This document shows, one piece after another, positions 1-8,448 of a DNA stretch of 64,000 nucleotides. Under the pieces are notes generated by a model. It did no database searches and had not been told where the DNA came from. It saw only the letters and a list, made by a program, of their open reading frames with translations. Location of the stretch: contig NZ_FTPU01000005.1 of the NCBI RefSeq assembly GCF_900108115.1, positions 1 to 64,000 on the forward strand, read 5' to 3'. Position numbers and translations under genes: made by a program. Source of the stretch: Epilithonimonas bovis DSM 19482 (lineage in GTDB: Bacteria > Bacteroidota > Bacteroidia > Flavobacteriales > Weeksellaceae). The first letter of the stretch is position 1. Every line of letters begins with the position of its first letter.

Positions 1-247
1 GAAAAAGTTTTCTTTTCCTTTTATTGTAGACACTCCTTTCAATTCTTCCCTCCAAATCAGTCCCTGAAATGTATCTAAATAACTGTAGTTCAGAGTTAAT
101 AGACATATATTCTGCAGTGAGGTTGAGTGCCACAAGTTCCAAATCAGACATTTTTGGAAGCCTAATTTGCTTACTTGTAGTAATATATTTACAGGTGTTT
201 GTCAATTCTTTTAAAATAATTTTGTAGTTTTGAATAAGATTGTTCAT
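1..247 (-). CDS. IS982-family transposase, N-terminal part (runs off left edge)
   Basis: The minus strand reads from an ATG at 245-247 to the window edge, giving 82 residues that begin MNNLIQNYKIILKELTNTC and contain MSDLELVALNLTAEYMS and ERSVYNKRKRKLF. These are the conserved N-terminal signatures of IS982-type transposases common in Riemerella and Chryseobacterium, such as ISRa1. The DDE catalytic core lies outside the window, so integrity cannot be judged. The gene points away from the truncated barrel gene at 345-1141. The outer end of the insertion sequence must lie between 248 and 344, where there is a long T run at 308-320, but I could not fix the terminal repeat. Confidence 0.8.
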   Translation of the reverse strand, partial: MNNLIQNYKIILKELTNTCKYITTSKQIRLPKMSDLELVALNLTAEYMSINSELQLFRYISGTDLEGRIERSVYNKRKRKLF

Positions 248-344
248 GTATTTAATGACTTGGTAATCAATTAAATATACGATTTTTTAATCAAATGGAC
301 AATCTTTTTTTTTTTTAAATTCCTAAATGCACAACAGGTTTTGT

Positions 345-1141
345 TTAATTAGTCCTATCCTTTTCTTCAAAATTTATTTTTGGGGATTTGGATTTAACTT
401 TTTCATTACCAAAATTGTAAGTTAGACTAAATGTGAAATTCCTGTAATCATTATATTGGGTGAAGTTTCTTCTCAAATTGGAATAATCGGCATGTCCATT
501 ATTTTTAAGCGTTCTGAAGGCATCACTTAATACAGCACTTATTTGTAATTGCTTGTTAAATAATGATGCTTTTATACCTGGAGAAAATTCTAACATATCT
601 TTTAAATAAACGTTAGCGTAAATAAACGGAAGCCTATGCCAGAAATTAAGCATTATAAATACAGTTTTAGACTGGTTAAGCGCAATGCTATTATCAAATG
701 AATAATAAAAAGAATTTGCAGAGGACTTTTCAAGTTCAAGTGATGTTGGGCTGGTTTTAGTTTTATAGGCGCTCAAATTTGTTGAGAACTCCCAAATTTT
801 AAAAAAAGTGTCGTAATAAGACAATTTTATGCCAGTATTATTTACGTTCAAACTATTTTCCATTATTGAACTGTATACTCCCTCAGACAATCTAGAAATC
901 TGAGTGTAGTCATTTTTAGTATAGTCGTTGTAAACAGATAATGTTAGTTTATTTCTATACGTGTAACCAAGTTCTACATTATCATTGAAAGAAGGTTGTA
1001 AGGTGCTGTTACCACTAGAGTATATATAGGGATTGGTATACCATCTGAACGGATTAAGTGAAGAAAAATCTGGTCGGTTAATTCTCTTGGAATATTTTAC
1101 AGATAGTGAATGGTTTTTATTTGGATTGTATAATAAATAAA
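345..1141 (-). pseudogene. Outer-membrane beta-barrel (TonB-receptor-like) protein, C-terminal fragment
   Basis: A continuous minus-strand frame from about 1141 to a TAA at 345-347 encodes about 264 residues. It is the C-terminal barrel of the outer-membrane beta-barrel family related to TonB receptors (OMP_b-brl_3 type). Visible signatures are SLSVKYSKRINRPDFSSLNP, repeated amphipathic strands and the terminal SLTYNFGNEKVKSKSPKI. Whole proteins of this family are roughly 700-900 residues, so the signal peptide, the carboxypeptidase-like domain, the plug and most strands are missing. No proper start exists: the frame simply begins where the recombinase fragment (1159 on) takes over on the other strand. 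An internal ATG or GTG could give a shorter peptide, but this is a remnant. The barrel fragment at 56853-57785 belongs to the same family and ends similarly. Confidence 0.8.
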
Positions 1142-1158
1142 AGGTTGGAAAAAATTAG

Positions 1159-1602
1159 ATTAGCTTACTTCATGAAAAAATTGCCAATGCTAGAGATAAA
1201 TATCTTTCTGATAAGTTGGATGAAGACGATTATAAAGAGATAAAAACACTCACAAAAACACAAATCGAGCAGTTGGAATTGGAGCTTCATAATATTGTTT
1301 CAGAAAGTAAAGAACTTGACATCAAGACAAAAATAGAAAACGCGCTCGATTCCATGGAACACATTTCAAACCTTTACCAGCAGGGCGATCTGCTAACAAA
1401 AAGAACGATAGGGTGTTTGATATTTCCCAAAAAAGTCGAATTTGATGGAAAAAGTTTTCAAACACCTAAAATGAATATTGTCGCTCAATGTATCTATCAG
1501 TATAACAGTGGATTAGAAAATAAAAAAAACCGACATAAGAGAGTAAAAACTTCAAATGTCGGTCTTGTGACCTCGACAGGATTCAAACCTGTAACCTTCT
1601 GA
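1159..1602 (+). pseudogene. Large serine recombinase, C-terminal remnant
   Basis: The open frame starts after a TAG at 1156-1158 and has no plausible start for a whole protein; a TTG at 1216 is the first start-like codon. The peptide has a charged coiled-coil stretch (DKLDEDDYKEIKTLTKTQIE), then IFPKKVEFDGKSFQTPKMN and IYQYNSGLENKKNR. This is the usual C-terminal tail of Bacteroidota recombinase family proteins, after the zinc-ribbon and coiled-coil region. The resolvase catalytic domain and DNA-binding domain are absent. The last roughly 20 codons run antisense through the 3' part of tRNA-Arg(ACG), so the remnant sits directly at a tRNA, the classic target of island integration. The identification rests on the tail pattern only. 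Confidence 0.6.
1529..1563 (-). terminator. Terminator behind tRNA-Arg(ACG)
   Basis: Inverted arms ACCGACAT (1529-1536) and ATGTCGGT (1556-1563) with a 19-base loop, followed on the minus strand by a run of eight T (plus-strand A run at 1522-1529). It lies a few bases downstream of the mature tRNA 3' end and overlaps the end of the recombinase remnant. Confidence 0.6.
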
Positions 1603-1641
1603 GCCGTAATCAGATGCGCTATTCAGTTGCGCCACGAGGCC
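1568..1641 (-). tRNA. tRNA-Arg (anticodon ACG)
   Basis: On the minus strand the sequence folds as a full cloverleaf. The acceptor GGCCTCG pairs with CGAGGTC with one G-T wobble; there is a GCGC D-stem; the anticodon arm is TCTGA-TTACGGC-TCAGA with ACG at positions 34-36; and the T-arm is ACAGG-TTTGAAT-CCTGT with discriminator A. ACG reads CGN arginine codons after A34 deamination to inosine. CCA is not encoded. A TATATTTG -7 box is at 1657-1664 on the minus strand, about 16 bases before the mature 5' end. Its 3' side touches a recombinase remnant. Confidence 0.95.
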
Positions 1642-1688
1642 TCGTTTAAAGGTTTGCAAATATAGACAAATTTTGCTTTCTTTGGAAG

Positions 1689-2741
1689 ATGAAACGTATT
1701 TTTTTTCTGTTTTTTATCTTTCTTTTAATTTTTTCCTGTAAAAAAGAAACTTCTCAAATAAGCACTGGTACAGTAACCATCTCACAACGTGTGAATTATT
1801 TGGACAATGGGGATGTAGTCGTACTCAACTCGGGGAAATTTAAAAATTCCATACCAAAAAGCAAATTACCGTTTAAAACCGTCATGCTGCTTAATTCAAG
1901 CCTGATCGGCTACTTTTCCGAACTTAATTTGGAGGACAAAATTACAGGTGTTTCCAGTCCTGAATACATTTTTTCGGAAAAAATCCATCAGATAATCAAT
2001 CACGGAAAAATTCTGAATATAGGAAATGAACAGAAATATGATATAGAAAAAATACTGGCCAATAAACCAGATGTTATTTTCACCAACTATGTTCCCAATT
2101 TTGCCAACACTTACGATATATTAAAAAAGAACGGGATAGAACTTATTTTTCTGGATGAGTTCCTGGAACAGGATCCGTTGGAAAAATCGAAGTACCTCTT
2201 ACTGTTTGGTAAATTATTGGGGGCTGAAGAACAGGCTGAAAAAAAATACACTTTGATCCGCGAAAATTATAACAAAATTCAGAACTTAGCATCGCAATCT
2301 GCAAATCGTCCGGGCGTGTTGTGCAACGAGATGTACGGCAGCCAGTGGTTCTTGCCGGGAGGCAAGTCCTTCGTGGCCCGCCTGATCAAAGATGCTGGTG
2401 CAAGGTATATTATGGCAGATAACGTGGCATCAGTGGCGGTGCCAATGAGTTTTGAAGAAGTTTTTGTTAAAGCAGCCCAGATCAGTTATTGGATCAATAT
2501 CAGCCCGCACAAGGATAGGAAAGAGCTCTTAACACTCAATCCTAATTATGCTAAGATGGCAGTTTTCAAAACAGGTAAGCTCTTTATGATTAATAATCGC
2601 GAAAAAGACCGTGCCAATGATTATTTTGAGTCGGGCGTGGTAAGATGTGACCTGGTGCTAAGAGATTATTTCAAGATCTTCCATCCGGAAAACAAAACAT
2701 TTGCAGGTCAACCTTTGGTATATATGAAAGAACTTAAATAA
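1689..2741 (+). CDS. ABC transporter substrate-binding lipoprotein (BtuF/FhuD-like)
   Basis: A 350-residue protein with a lipoprotein signal peptide (hydrophobic stretch then FSC at about 15-17, KKE following), so it should be anchored in the envelope. The body matches periplasmic metal-chelate binding proteins of the helical-backbone type (TroA/BtuF/FhuD superfamily): first lobe with KILNIGNEQKYDIEKILANK and PDVIFTN, a long linking helix around residues 170-200, and a second lobe with GSQWFLPGGKSF and ISYWINISPHKDR. Members deliver cobalamin, haem or siderophore-iron to an ABC permease. No permease gene is adjacent, so the substrate is not known. It overlaps the next gene by one base and is probably cotranscribed with it. 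Confidence 0.85.
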   Translation: MKRIFFLFFIFLLIFSCKKETSQISTGTVTISQRVNYLDNGDVVVLNSGKFKNSIPKSKLPFKTVMLLNSSLIGYFSELNLEDKITGVSSPEYIFSEKIHQIINHGKILNIGNEQKYDIEKILANKPDVIFTNYVPNFANTYDILKKNGIELIFLDEFLEQDPLEKSKYLLLFGKLLGAEEQAEKKYTLIRENYNKIQNLASQSANRPGVLCNEMYGSQWFLPGGKSFVARLIKDAGARYIMADNVASVAVPMSFEEVFVKAAQISYWINISPHKDRKELLTLNPNYAKMAVFKTGKLFMINNREKDRANDYFESGVVRCDLVLRDYFKIFHPENKTFAGQPLVYMKELK

Positions 2742-3556
2742 TGCAGAATCAGGACTATAAAATTGATTTTTTTTCAGGGTTACTTCTCTTTATCGGATTG
2801 TTGATTGGCCAATCTTTGGCGTATGCGCTCGGGTTGGGTTTGTCATCGCTGCTTCAGCGGGATATTCAGGATACAGGATGGTTCACCTTGTTGGCTTATA
2901 CCATTACGATGTTATTGCCGGTTATCTTCTTCGATCTGTTAATTGTAAGATCAAGCGGCAAAAAACTCCGCTTCGATTTATCAACAAAGCCCTTGCGCGT
3001 TTACCTGCTGATATTTCCCATGATGTTCGGTATGATGCTGATCGCAGATTATGCCACACAGCTGATTCCTACAACGGGTGGTTGGCTGGGCGAACTTTAC
3101 AAGATCTACAGCGCACAATTTGCGAAACTTTTGCAGGAGCCGGTGTCTTTGATACTGATGACGGTTATTATCGCCCCGGTTTTAGAAGAGATCCTGTTTC
3201 GCGGGATTATTATGCGAGGCATGCTGAATAATAAGGTAAAGCCGGTGGTGGCAATCATTATTTCGGCAGTTATTTTTGGCTTGGCGCACTTCAACCCATG
3301 GCAGTTTGTTGGGGCCATGCTGTTGGGTTTGGTATTAGGTTTGGTGTACTACAAAACCAAATCACTGCTCATGTCTATTATGTTGCATGCCTTCAACAAC
3401 CTGATATCCGCAGTGATGATGTTATATACAGATTCTGAGACTTTTTCTGGTCTGTTCCATATAAAAAGCGAAATATTACTGGTCGTGGGAATTGTTGTTT
3501 TCATGATCCCGTTTTATTTTTTCGCTTTGCAGAAGAATATTATTTACAAAGATTAA
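2741..3556 (+). CDS. CPBP-family intramembrane glutamic endopeptidase
   Basis: A 271-residue polytopic membrane protein with about seven hydrophobic segments. The CPBP (CAAX protease/bacteriocin-processing, Abi) motifs are intact: EEILFRG at 149-155 with the catalytic glutamate pair, FGLAHFNPWQF at 179-189 with the conserved His183, and HAFNN at 216-220. The family includes CAAX-type Rce1-like proteases and bacteriocin self-immunity proteins; most bacterial members have no known substrate. Its ATG overlaps the stop of the upstream binding lipoprotein by one base, which suggests translational coupling, but nothing shows that the two act together. Confidence 0.9.
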   Translation: MQNQDYKIDFFSGLLLFIGLLIGQSLAYALGLGLSSLLQRDIQDTGWFTLLAYTITMLLPVIFFDLLIVRSSGKKLRFDLSTKPLRVYLLIFPMMFGMMLIADYATQLIPTTGGWLGELYKIYSAQFAKLLQEPVSLILMTVIIAPVLEEILFRGIIMRGMLNNKVKPVVAIIISAVIFGLAHFNPWQFVGAMLLGLVLGLVYYKTKSLLMSIMLHAFNNLISAVMMLYTDSETFSGLFHIKSEILLVVGIVVFMIPFYFFALQKNIIYKD

Positions 3557-3574
3557 AGAAGGATTAAAAATGAT

Positions 3575-3690
3575 GGCAACTTTTCCGCCCTCCGTTCCCG
3601 CTATTTTTGCCAGGGCTTTCCCTTCGCAAAAAATGAGCTCCACTCAGGTCGGGTTGCGCTTCGCAGAGTTCGGGATTTACCATCAATTCA
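3575..3690. repeat. GC-rich intergenic block, probable dispersed repeat
   Basis: The 202-base gap between the CPBP gene and rdgB contains a block clearly richer in G+C than its surroundings, with no reading frame. It holds small self-complementary pieces such as TTTGC...GCAAA around 3620-3631. Blocks of this look (pyrimidine-rich, then a GGGTTGCGCTTCGCAGAG-type core) occur as intergenic repeats in Chryseobacterium genomes. No second copy is present in this window, so repeat status is inferred. Confidence 0.35.
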
Positions 3691-3758
3691 AATTTTGTCA
3701 ATAAACCTTATAATAGCCAAACTTAAGCACATTAATAATCATTTATCAATAATAATAC

Positions 3759-4343
3759 ATGGAGATTTTAGTAGCCACACATAACCTGCACAAAAAAGAA
3801 GAAATCCAGCAAATTTTGGGATCAGATTACGTCGTGACCAGTCTGTCTGACTATAACCTGAATGAGGAAATCGTAGAGGACGGCAACACCTTTCAGGAAA
3901 ATGCATTAATCAAAGCAAAATACTGCTTCGAGAAAACAGGAAAACCAAGTGTTGGCGATGATAGCGGATTGGTTGTGGAAGCGCTCAACGGCAGGCCGGG
4001 GATTTATTCTGCAAGATACGCAGGCAACCATAACTTCAAAAAGAATATTGAGAAAGTACTGGCGGAGATGAAGGATGAACCCAACAGGCGTGCTTACTTT
4101 ATCACGATGCTGTGCTTCAAAGACCAGGATGGTGAACATTATTTTGAAGGACGCGTTTATGGTAATATAACTCAGGAAGTTTTTGGTGAGGAAGGATTTG
4201 GTTATGACCCGATTTTCATACCGGATGACTACAATATGACTTTCGCCGAAATGTTACCAGAAGAGAAAAATAAAATCAGCCACCGCAGCGAAGCCCTGAA
4301 AAAATTCCTCGATTATCTCAGTATAAGAGGGGGTGTGCTGTAA
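3759..4343 (+). CDS. rdgB: RdgB/HAM1 non-canonical purine NTP pyrophosphatase
   Basis: A 194-residue cytoplasmic enzyme of normal length. It hydrolyses dITP, XTP and ITP to monophosphates and so keeps deaminated purines out of DNA and RNA. The triphosphate-binding T-x-N-x-x-K motif is at residues 7-12 (THNLHK), the metal-binding GDDSGL at 66-71, the GIYSARYAG substrate loop at 81-89, the EGFGYDPIF motif around 147-155 and the terminal SHRSEAL helix near 174-180. It stands in the same direction as rnz, 54 bases upstream of it. The ATG at 3759 begins exactly at the family N-terminus. Confidence 0.95.
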   Translation: MEILVATHNLHKKEEIQQILGSDYVVTSLSDYNLNEEIVEDGNTFQENALIKAKYCFEKTGKPSVGDDSGLVVEALNGRPGIYSARYAGNHNFKKNIEKVLAEMKDEPNRRAYFITMLCFKDQDGEHYFEGRVYGNITQEVFGEEGFGYDPIFIPDDYNMTFAEMLPEEKNKISHRSEALKKFLDYLSIRGGVL

Positions 4344-4397
4344 CTTTTGTAATGTTTTCGTATCTTTACATGGTAATTTTCAATAGAATTTAGAAAA

Positions 4398-5315
4398 TTG
4401 AGTACATATCTTACAATACTGGGGTTTAATTCCGCAATTCCCACGATCAATTCTTCGCCTACAGCCCAGTTTCTGGAGATGGAAGAACGGCACTTTCTCA
4501 TCGATTGTGGCGAAGGTACACAGGTGCAGATGCGCAAAGCCAAAGTCCGCTTCTCAAAAATCAATCATATTTTTATTTCCCACCTTCATGGTGATCACTG
4601 TTTTGGCCTGCCTGGTTTGGTGGCCTCTTTTAGGTTATTGGGTCGGAAAACACCTTTGCATATCTATGGTCCCAAGGGGATAAAAAAGATGATGGATACG
4701 ATTTTTGAAATCACAGAAACTTATAAAGGTTTTGATGTCGTATATCATGAGCTGGATAAAAAAGTATCAGAAAAAATATATGAAGACAAGCGGGTAGAGG
4801 TCTTCACTATTCCGCTGAACCACCGGATCTACTGCAATGGCTATCTGTTCCGTGAGAAACCGAAAGAGCGCCACCTCAATATGAAGGAGATTGCCCGGTA
4901 CAAAGAAATTGAAATCTGCGATTTTCAAAACCTGCGCTCGGGCAAAGATTTTATTTGTGAAGATGAAACTATAATAGAAAACGCTATCCTTACGACAGAT
5001 CCCAAGCCGTCGGTTTCTTATGCTTTTTGCAGTGACACCAAGTATAAAGAAGATATCATACCAATTATCAGGAATGTGGATGTGCTCTACCACGAGTCGA
5101 CTTTTCTTAATAATCTAAAGGAGATGGCTGATTACACCGGGCACTCTACAGCCCTAGAGGCTGCCACCATTGCGAAAAAAGCTAACGTAGGCAAGTTGAT
5201 TCTCGGGCATTTTTCCAACCGCTACAGCGACCTGAGCGTCATGACAGACGAAGCACGGCAGGTCTTTCCCAATACTTTTTTACCCAAAGCCCTGGAAACG
5301 GTTAAAATTGGATAA
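4398..5315 (+). CDS. rnz: Ribonuclease Z (tRNA 3'-processing endonuclease)
   Basis: A 305-residue metallo-beta-lactamase-fold enzyme that cuts the 3' trailer from tRNA precursors. The zinc motif SHLHGDH gives ligands His62, His64, Asp66 and His67, and further ligands fit the CSDTKY and GHSTALEAA regions in the C-terminal half. The start is a TTG at 4398: it gives STYLTILGFNSAIPT, the normal family N-terminus, and no ATG in frame offers it. Both tRNAs seen here lack an encoded CCA, the usual substrate type for RNase Z. Confidence 0.93.
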   Translation: MSTYLTILGFNSAIPTINSSPTAQFLEMEERHFLIDCGEGTQVQMRKAKVRFSKINHIFISHLHGDHCFGLPGLVASFRLLGRKTPLHIYGPKGIKKMMDTIFEITETYKGFDVVYHELDKKVSEKIYEDKRVEVFTIPLNHRIYCNGYLFREKPKERHLNMKEIARYKEIEICDFQNLRSGKDFICEDETIIENAILTTDPKPSVSYAFCSDTKYKEDIIPIIRNVDVLYHESTFLNNLKEMADYTGHSTALEAATIAKKANVGKLILGHFSNRYSDLSVMTDEARQVFPNTFLPKALETVKIG

Positions 5316-5475
5316 ATTTGATTGACTGTTTTCATACAAAACATTTTTATGATTATCGATATTATATGGCTCTCAATGGGGAATCATTCTGTTTGAAGCT
5401 ATGTTATATCTAAGATTAATGTACTTTTTATTAAAACTTAAAATATCATTTTCGTAAAAATTACTATAAAAATTT

Positions 5476-5483
5476 TATATTTG
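5476..5483 (+). promoter_or_regulatory. -7 box of the E1 dehydrogenase gene
   Basis: TATATTTG matches the Bacteroidota TAnnTTTG -7 consensus, 18 bases before the ATG at 5501. A weaker TTTC is found 22 bases upstream at the -33 position. Confidence 0.55.
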
Positions 5484-5500
5484 TCAAAAATGAAATCGTC

Positions 5501-7939
5501 ATGCAAGAAACTTTTATAGATACCGAAATATTATCATTCCAGGAGTTCCGACACGAGATTATAGAAAGCTACAGACTGGCAAGGATTTCCCGTGAGATGA
5601 GTTATTTGGGAAGGCGCGAAGTCCTTACAGGCAAAGCAAAGTTCGGTATTTTTGGTGATGGTAAAGAGTTGCCGCAGCTTACAATGGCGAAGGTTTTTAA
5701 AGATGGTGATTTCCGTTCCGGCTACTACAGGGATCAGACTTTTGCTTTGGCAGTTGGTGCATTAACGATAGAAAGTTTTTTTGCACAACTGTATGCAGAT
5801 ACCAGTGTAGAAAGAGAACCAGCATCTGCCGGAAGACAGATGAATGGGCATTACGCCACAAGGAGCCTTAATCCAGATGGGAGTTGGAAAGATCTTACAG
5901 CACAGAAAAATATTTCTGCAGATATATCGCCGACTGCCGGCCAGATGCCAAGACTATTGGGATTGGCACAGGCTTCTAATGTTTATAAATCCGTTAAGTT
6001 CCCAGGGTCTGAGAAGTTTTCTAAAGATGGTAATGAGATTGCATTCGGTACTATTGGAGATGCTTCTACGGCAGAAGGCCACTTTTGGGAGACACTCAAT
6101 GCTGCGTGCGCACTACAGGTTCCCATGATTATCTCGATATGGGATGACGGCTATGGTATCTCGGTACCTACCCAAAACCAAAGAGCCAAAACTGATATTG
6201 CTGAGATGTTATCCGGTTTTCAGAGAAAAGAAGGGGAAGCTCAGGGCTGTGAGGTAATGCAGGTGAAAGCCTGGGATTATCCCGCACTGATGGATGTGTA
6301 TGCTACAGCAGAGATGCTTGCGAGAGAACAAAGAGTTCCGGTGGTAATCCACGTTATTGAAGTGACACAACCTCAGGGTCATTCTACATCAGGTTCTCAT
6401 GAGCGTTATAAAGATGAGAACAGATTGAGATTTGAGTCTGATTTTGACTGTCTTGATAAATTCAAAGAATGGATTGTCGGTTATTCTTTCAAATTTGATG
6501 AAGATTCCGAATTACAGACGATTGCGACCAAAGAAGAGCTGGATGAGATAGATGCGGATGCTAAAGTGAAAGTAAAAGAAGGGCAGAAAAAAGCATGGGT
6601 CAGATATCAGAAAGCTATAGCGGAAACTAAAAATATATTGGTGCCTTTAGTACAAGCGGTTGCCCAGAGCAATCCTGATGTGACGGCTCACCTGGATAAA
6701 TTTGGCAGCTTAATCTCAGTCAGTAAAAAAGATATATTCCATCTTGTCAGAAAAACCTTATTAACCGTGAGGGGCGTACAGTCTGAGGCTGTTGCACTGT
6801 TGAAGCAGGCCTTCGAAGAAGTGGCAGCAAACGAGACCGAAAACTATTCTTCCCATTTATATTCAGAGTCGCAATGGCGTGCTACCAATGTTCCGGTCAT
6901 AAAACCTGTTTATTCGGAAAATTCAGCCATCGTTGATGGCAGGGTAGTGATCAGAAACAACTTTGATAAAATATTTTCAAAATATCCGGATGCACTTATA
7001 TTTGGTGAGGACAGTGGTAATATTGGTGATGTTAATCAGGGGCTTGAAGGGCTTCAGGAAAAGTATGGTGCTGTAAGGATTGCTGATACCGGTATCCGCG
7101 AAGCTACGATTCTTGGCCAGGGCATTGGTCTCGCCATGCGTGGGCTCAGGCCAATTGCAGAGATCCAGTATCTTGATTACATTCTCTACTGCCTTCAGGG
7201 GATGAGTGATGATCTTGCTACAGTGCAATACAGGACCAAAGGTGGGCAAAAAGCTCCCGTAATTATCCGTACAAGAGGGCACAGGCTAGAGGGCGTTTGG
7301 CATTCAGGTTCGCCAATGGCCGGGATTCTTAACCTTGCAAAAGGGATTAATATTCTGGTTCCAAGAAACCTTACTATAGCCGCAGGATTTTATAATACTA
7401 TGTTGCAAAGTGATGAACCTGCCCTTATAGTAGAATGCCTCAACGGTTACCGTCTCAAAGAAAAACAACCGGACAATATTGGTGAGTTTACAGTGCCTGT
7501 TGGGAAAGTAGAGATCACATCCCCGGGAACGGATGTTACACTGGTCACTTACGGTTCCACATGGCGGATTGTTACCGAAGCCGCAGAGCAACTCGCAAAA
7601 GTGGGTATTTCTGCAGAAGTCATTGATATACAATCCCTGATACCTTTTGATCTCAGTCATGATATTGTAACCAGCATCAAGAAGACCAACCGTCTGGTAA
7701 TTATAGATGAAGATGTGGAAGGCGGTACGTCAGCCTTTATCCTGCAACAGGTGCTTGAAAAACAAAAAGCATTCAGGTTCCTGGATTCTGAGCCGTTAAC
7801 CATCTCAGCAGAAAACCACAGGCCTGCCTATGCCACAGATGGTGACTACTTCAGCAAGCCTTCGGTAGATGATGTAGTAGAAAAAGTTTATAAATTATTT
7901 AATGAAATTAATCTGGAGAAATATCCTTCGATTTATTAG
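5501..7939 (+). CDS. Fused alpha/beta 2-oxoacid dehydrogenase E1 (branched-chain type)
   Basis: An 812-residue thiamine-diphosphate enzyme with both E1 subunits in one chain, a form usual in Bacteroidota. The alpha-like half (about 1-460) has the RDQTFALAVG region and the ThDP/Mg motif GDASTAEGHFWETLNAA beginning near residue 186. The beta-like half (about 475-812) has FGEDSGNIGDVNQGLEGLQ, DTGIREATILGQGIGLAMRG, RTRGHR and a transketolase C-terminal domain ending in YATDGDYFSKPSVDDVVEKV. It decarboxylates 2-oxo acids, most likely branched-chain ones, and acylates the lipoyl group of E2. No E2 or E3 gene is next to it. ilvE at 12315 makes the matching keto acids but is separate. The transcript probably stops at the hairpin at 7970-8007. 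Confidence 0.9.
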   Translation: MQETFIDTEILSFQEFRHEIIESYRLARISREMSYLGRREVLTGKAKFGIFGDGKELPQLTMAKVFKDGDFRSGYYRDQTFALAVGALTIESFFAQLYADTSVEREPASAGRQMNGHYATRSLNPDGSWKDLTAQKNISADISPTAGQMPRLLGLAQASNVYKSVKFPGSEKFSKDGNEIAFGTIGDASTAEGHFWETLNAACALQVPMIISIWDDGYGISVPTQNQRAKTDIAEMLSGFQRKEGEAQGCEVMQVKAWDYPALMDVYATAEMLAREQRVPVVIHVIEVTQPQGHSTSGSHERYKDENRLRFESDFDCLDKFKEWIVGYSFKFDEDSELQTIATKEELDEIDADAKVKVKEGQKKAWVRYQKAIAETKNILVPLVQAVAQSNPDVTAHLDKFGSLISVSKKDIFHLVRKTLLTVRGVQSEAVALLKQAFEEVAANETENYSSHLYSESQWRATNVPVIKPVYSENSAIVDGRVVIRNNFDKIFSKYPDALIFGEDSGNIGDVNQGLEGLQEKYGAVRIADTGIREATILGQGIGLAMRGLRPIAEIQYLDYILYCLQGMSDDLATVQYRTKGGQKAPVIIRTRGHRLEGVWHSGSPMAGILNLAKGINILVPRNLTIAAGFYNTMLQSDEPALIVECLNGYRLKEKQPDNIGEFTVPVGKVEITSPGTDVTLVTYGSTWRIVTEAAEQLAKVGISAEVIDIQSLIPFDLSHDIVTSIKKTNRLVIIDEDVEGGTSAFILQQVLEKQKAFRFLDSEPLTISAENHRPAYATDGDYFSKPSVDDVVEKVYKLFNEINLEKYPSIY

Positions 7940-7945
7940 ATTAGA

Positions 7946-8206
7946 TTAGAACTGAAATAAACCAAACAGACCTTTTGAGGATTCGATCTTCAAAAGGTTA
8001 TTTTTTTGAAGATCTTCTACAAAGACATCTTCATTATCATAACGGATAAACATATTCTCAAACGTAGATTTCCGGTAGGCATAGCCTTCCATAAAATCCT
8101 TATTATCATTCCATTGCTGAAGATCCGTTTCCCTCATCCATTTAATAAAACGAGAATGAGAATCTGAACGGAAAATCCTATTCCTTTTTAACAGTTTGTA
8201 TCTCAT
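7946..8206 (-). CDS. Conserved hypothetical protein, 86 residues
   Basis: A small basic-to-acidic soluble protein without signal peptide or membrane segment, with aromatic residues such as FIKWMRETDLQQWNDNKDF and FENMFIRYDNEDVFVEDL. I do not recognise a domain. It is a real gene rather than a shadow because a TAAATTTG -7 box lies at 8226-8233 on the minus strand, about 20 bases before the ATG, and the intergenic space fits. It converges on the E1 gene with 6 bases between the stops, and the E1 terminator falls inside its 3' end. Confidence 0.6.
   Translation of the reverse strand: MRYKLLKRNRIFRSDSHSRFIKWMRETDLQQWNDNKDFMEGYAYRKSTFENMFIRYDNEDVFVEDLQKNNLLKIESSKGLFGLFQF
7970..8007 (+). terminator. 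Terminator of the E1 gene, inside the 3' end of the opposite gene
   Basis: Stem ACCTTTTGA (7970-7978) with TCAAAAGGT (7990-7998), then TA and seven T on the plus strand. It lies within the last codons of the convergent hypothetical gene. Confidence 0.7.
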
Positions 8207-8401
8207 AGTTTTAAGTGTTTATAAACAAATTTAGCAAATTGGTTTGATTTGTATTATAAATTAAATATTAATTCTTACAATTTGTTATATTTTCCTTAAT
8301 AAATAGAGAAGATGGTTTTGTTTTTTCGCTTACAGAGCGGCTTTTTGTAATGATTAAGAATCTTCGTTTATTAATGAATAGGATTTTCCGCTGCTGTTTT
8401 G

Positions 8402-8409
8402 TAATTTTG
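8402..8409 (+). promoter_or_regulatory. -7 box of the glycosyltransferase gene
   Basis: TAATTTTG fits TAnnTTTG and lies 39 bases before the ATG at 8449. It decides against the longer reading from the ATG at 8350, whose extra 33 codons would include this box. Confidence 0.55.
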
Positions 8410-8448
8410 GACTGTTTTATTTTTACCTTTATTGATCCATTGCAATTG

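Noticed and set aside
8350-8448. Longer start of the glycosyltransferase giving 33 extra N-terminal residues
   Set aside because: The extra residues are not family-like and contain the -7 box at 8402-8409.
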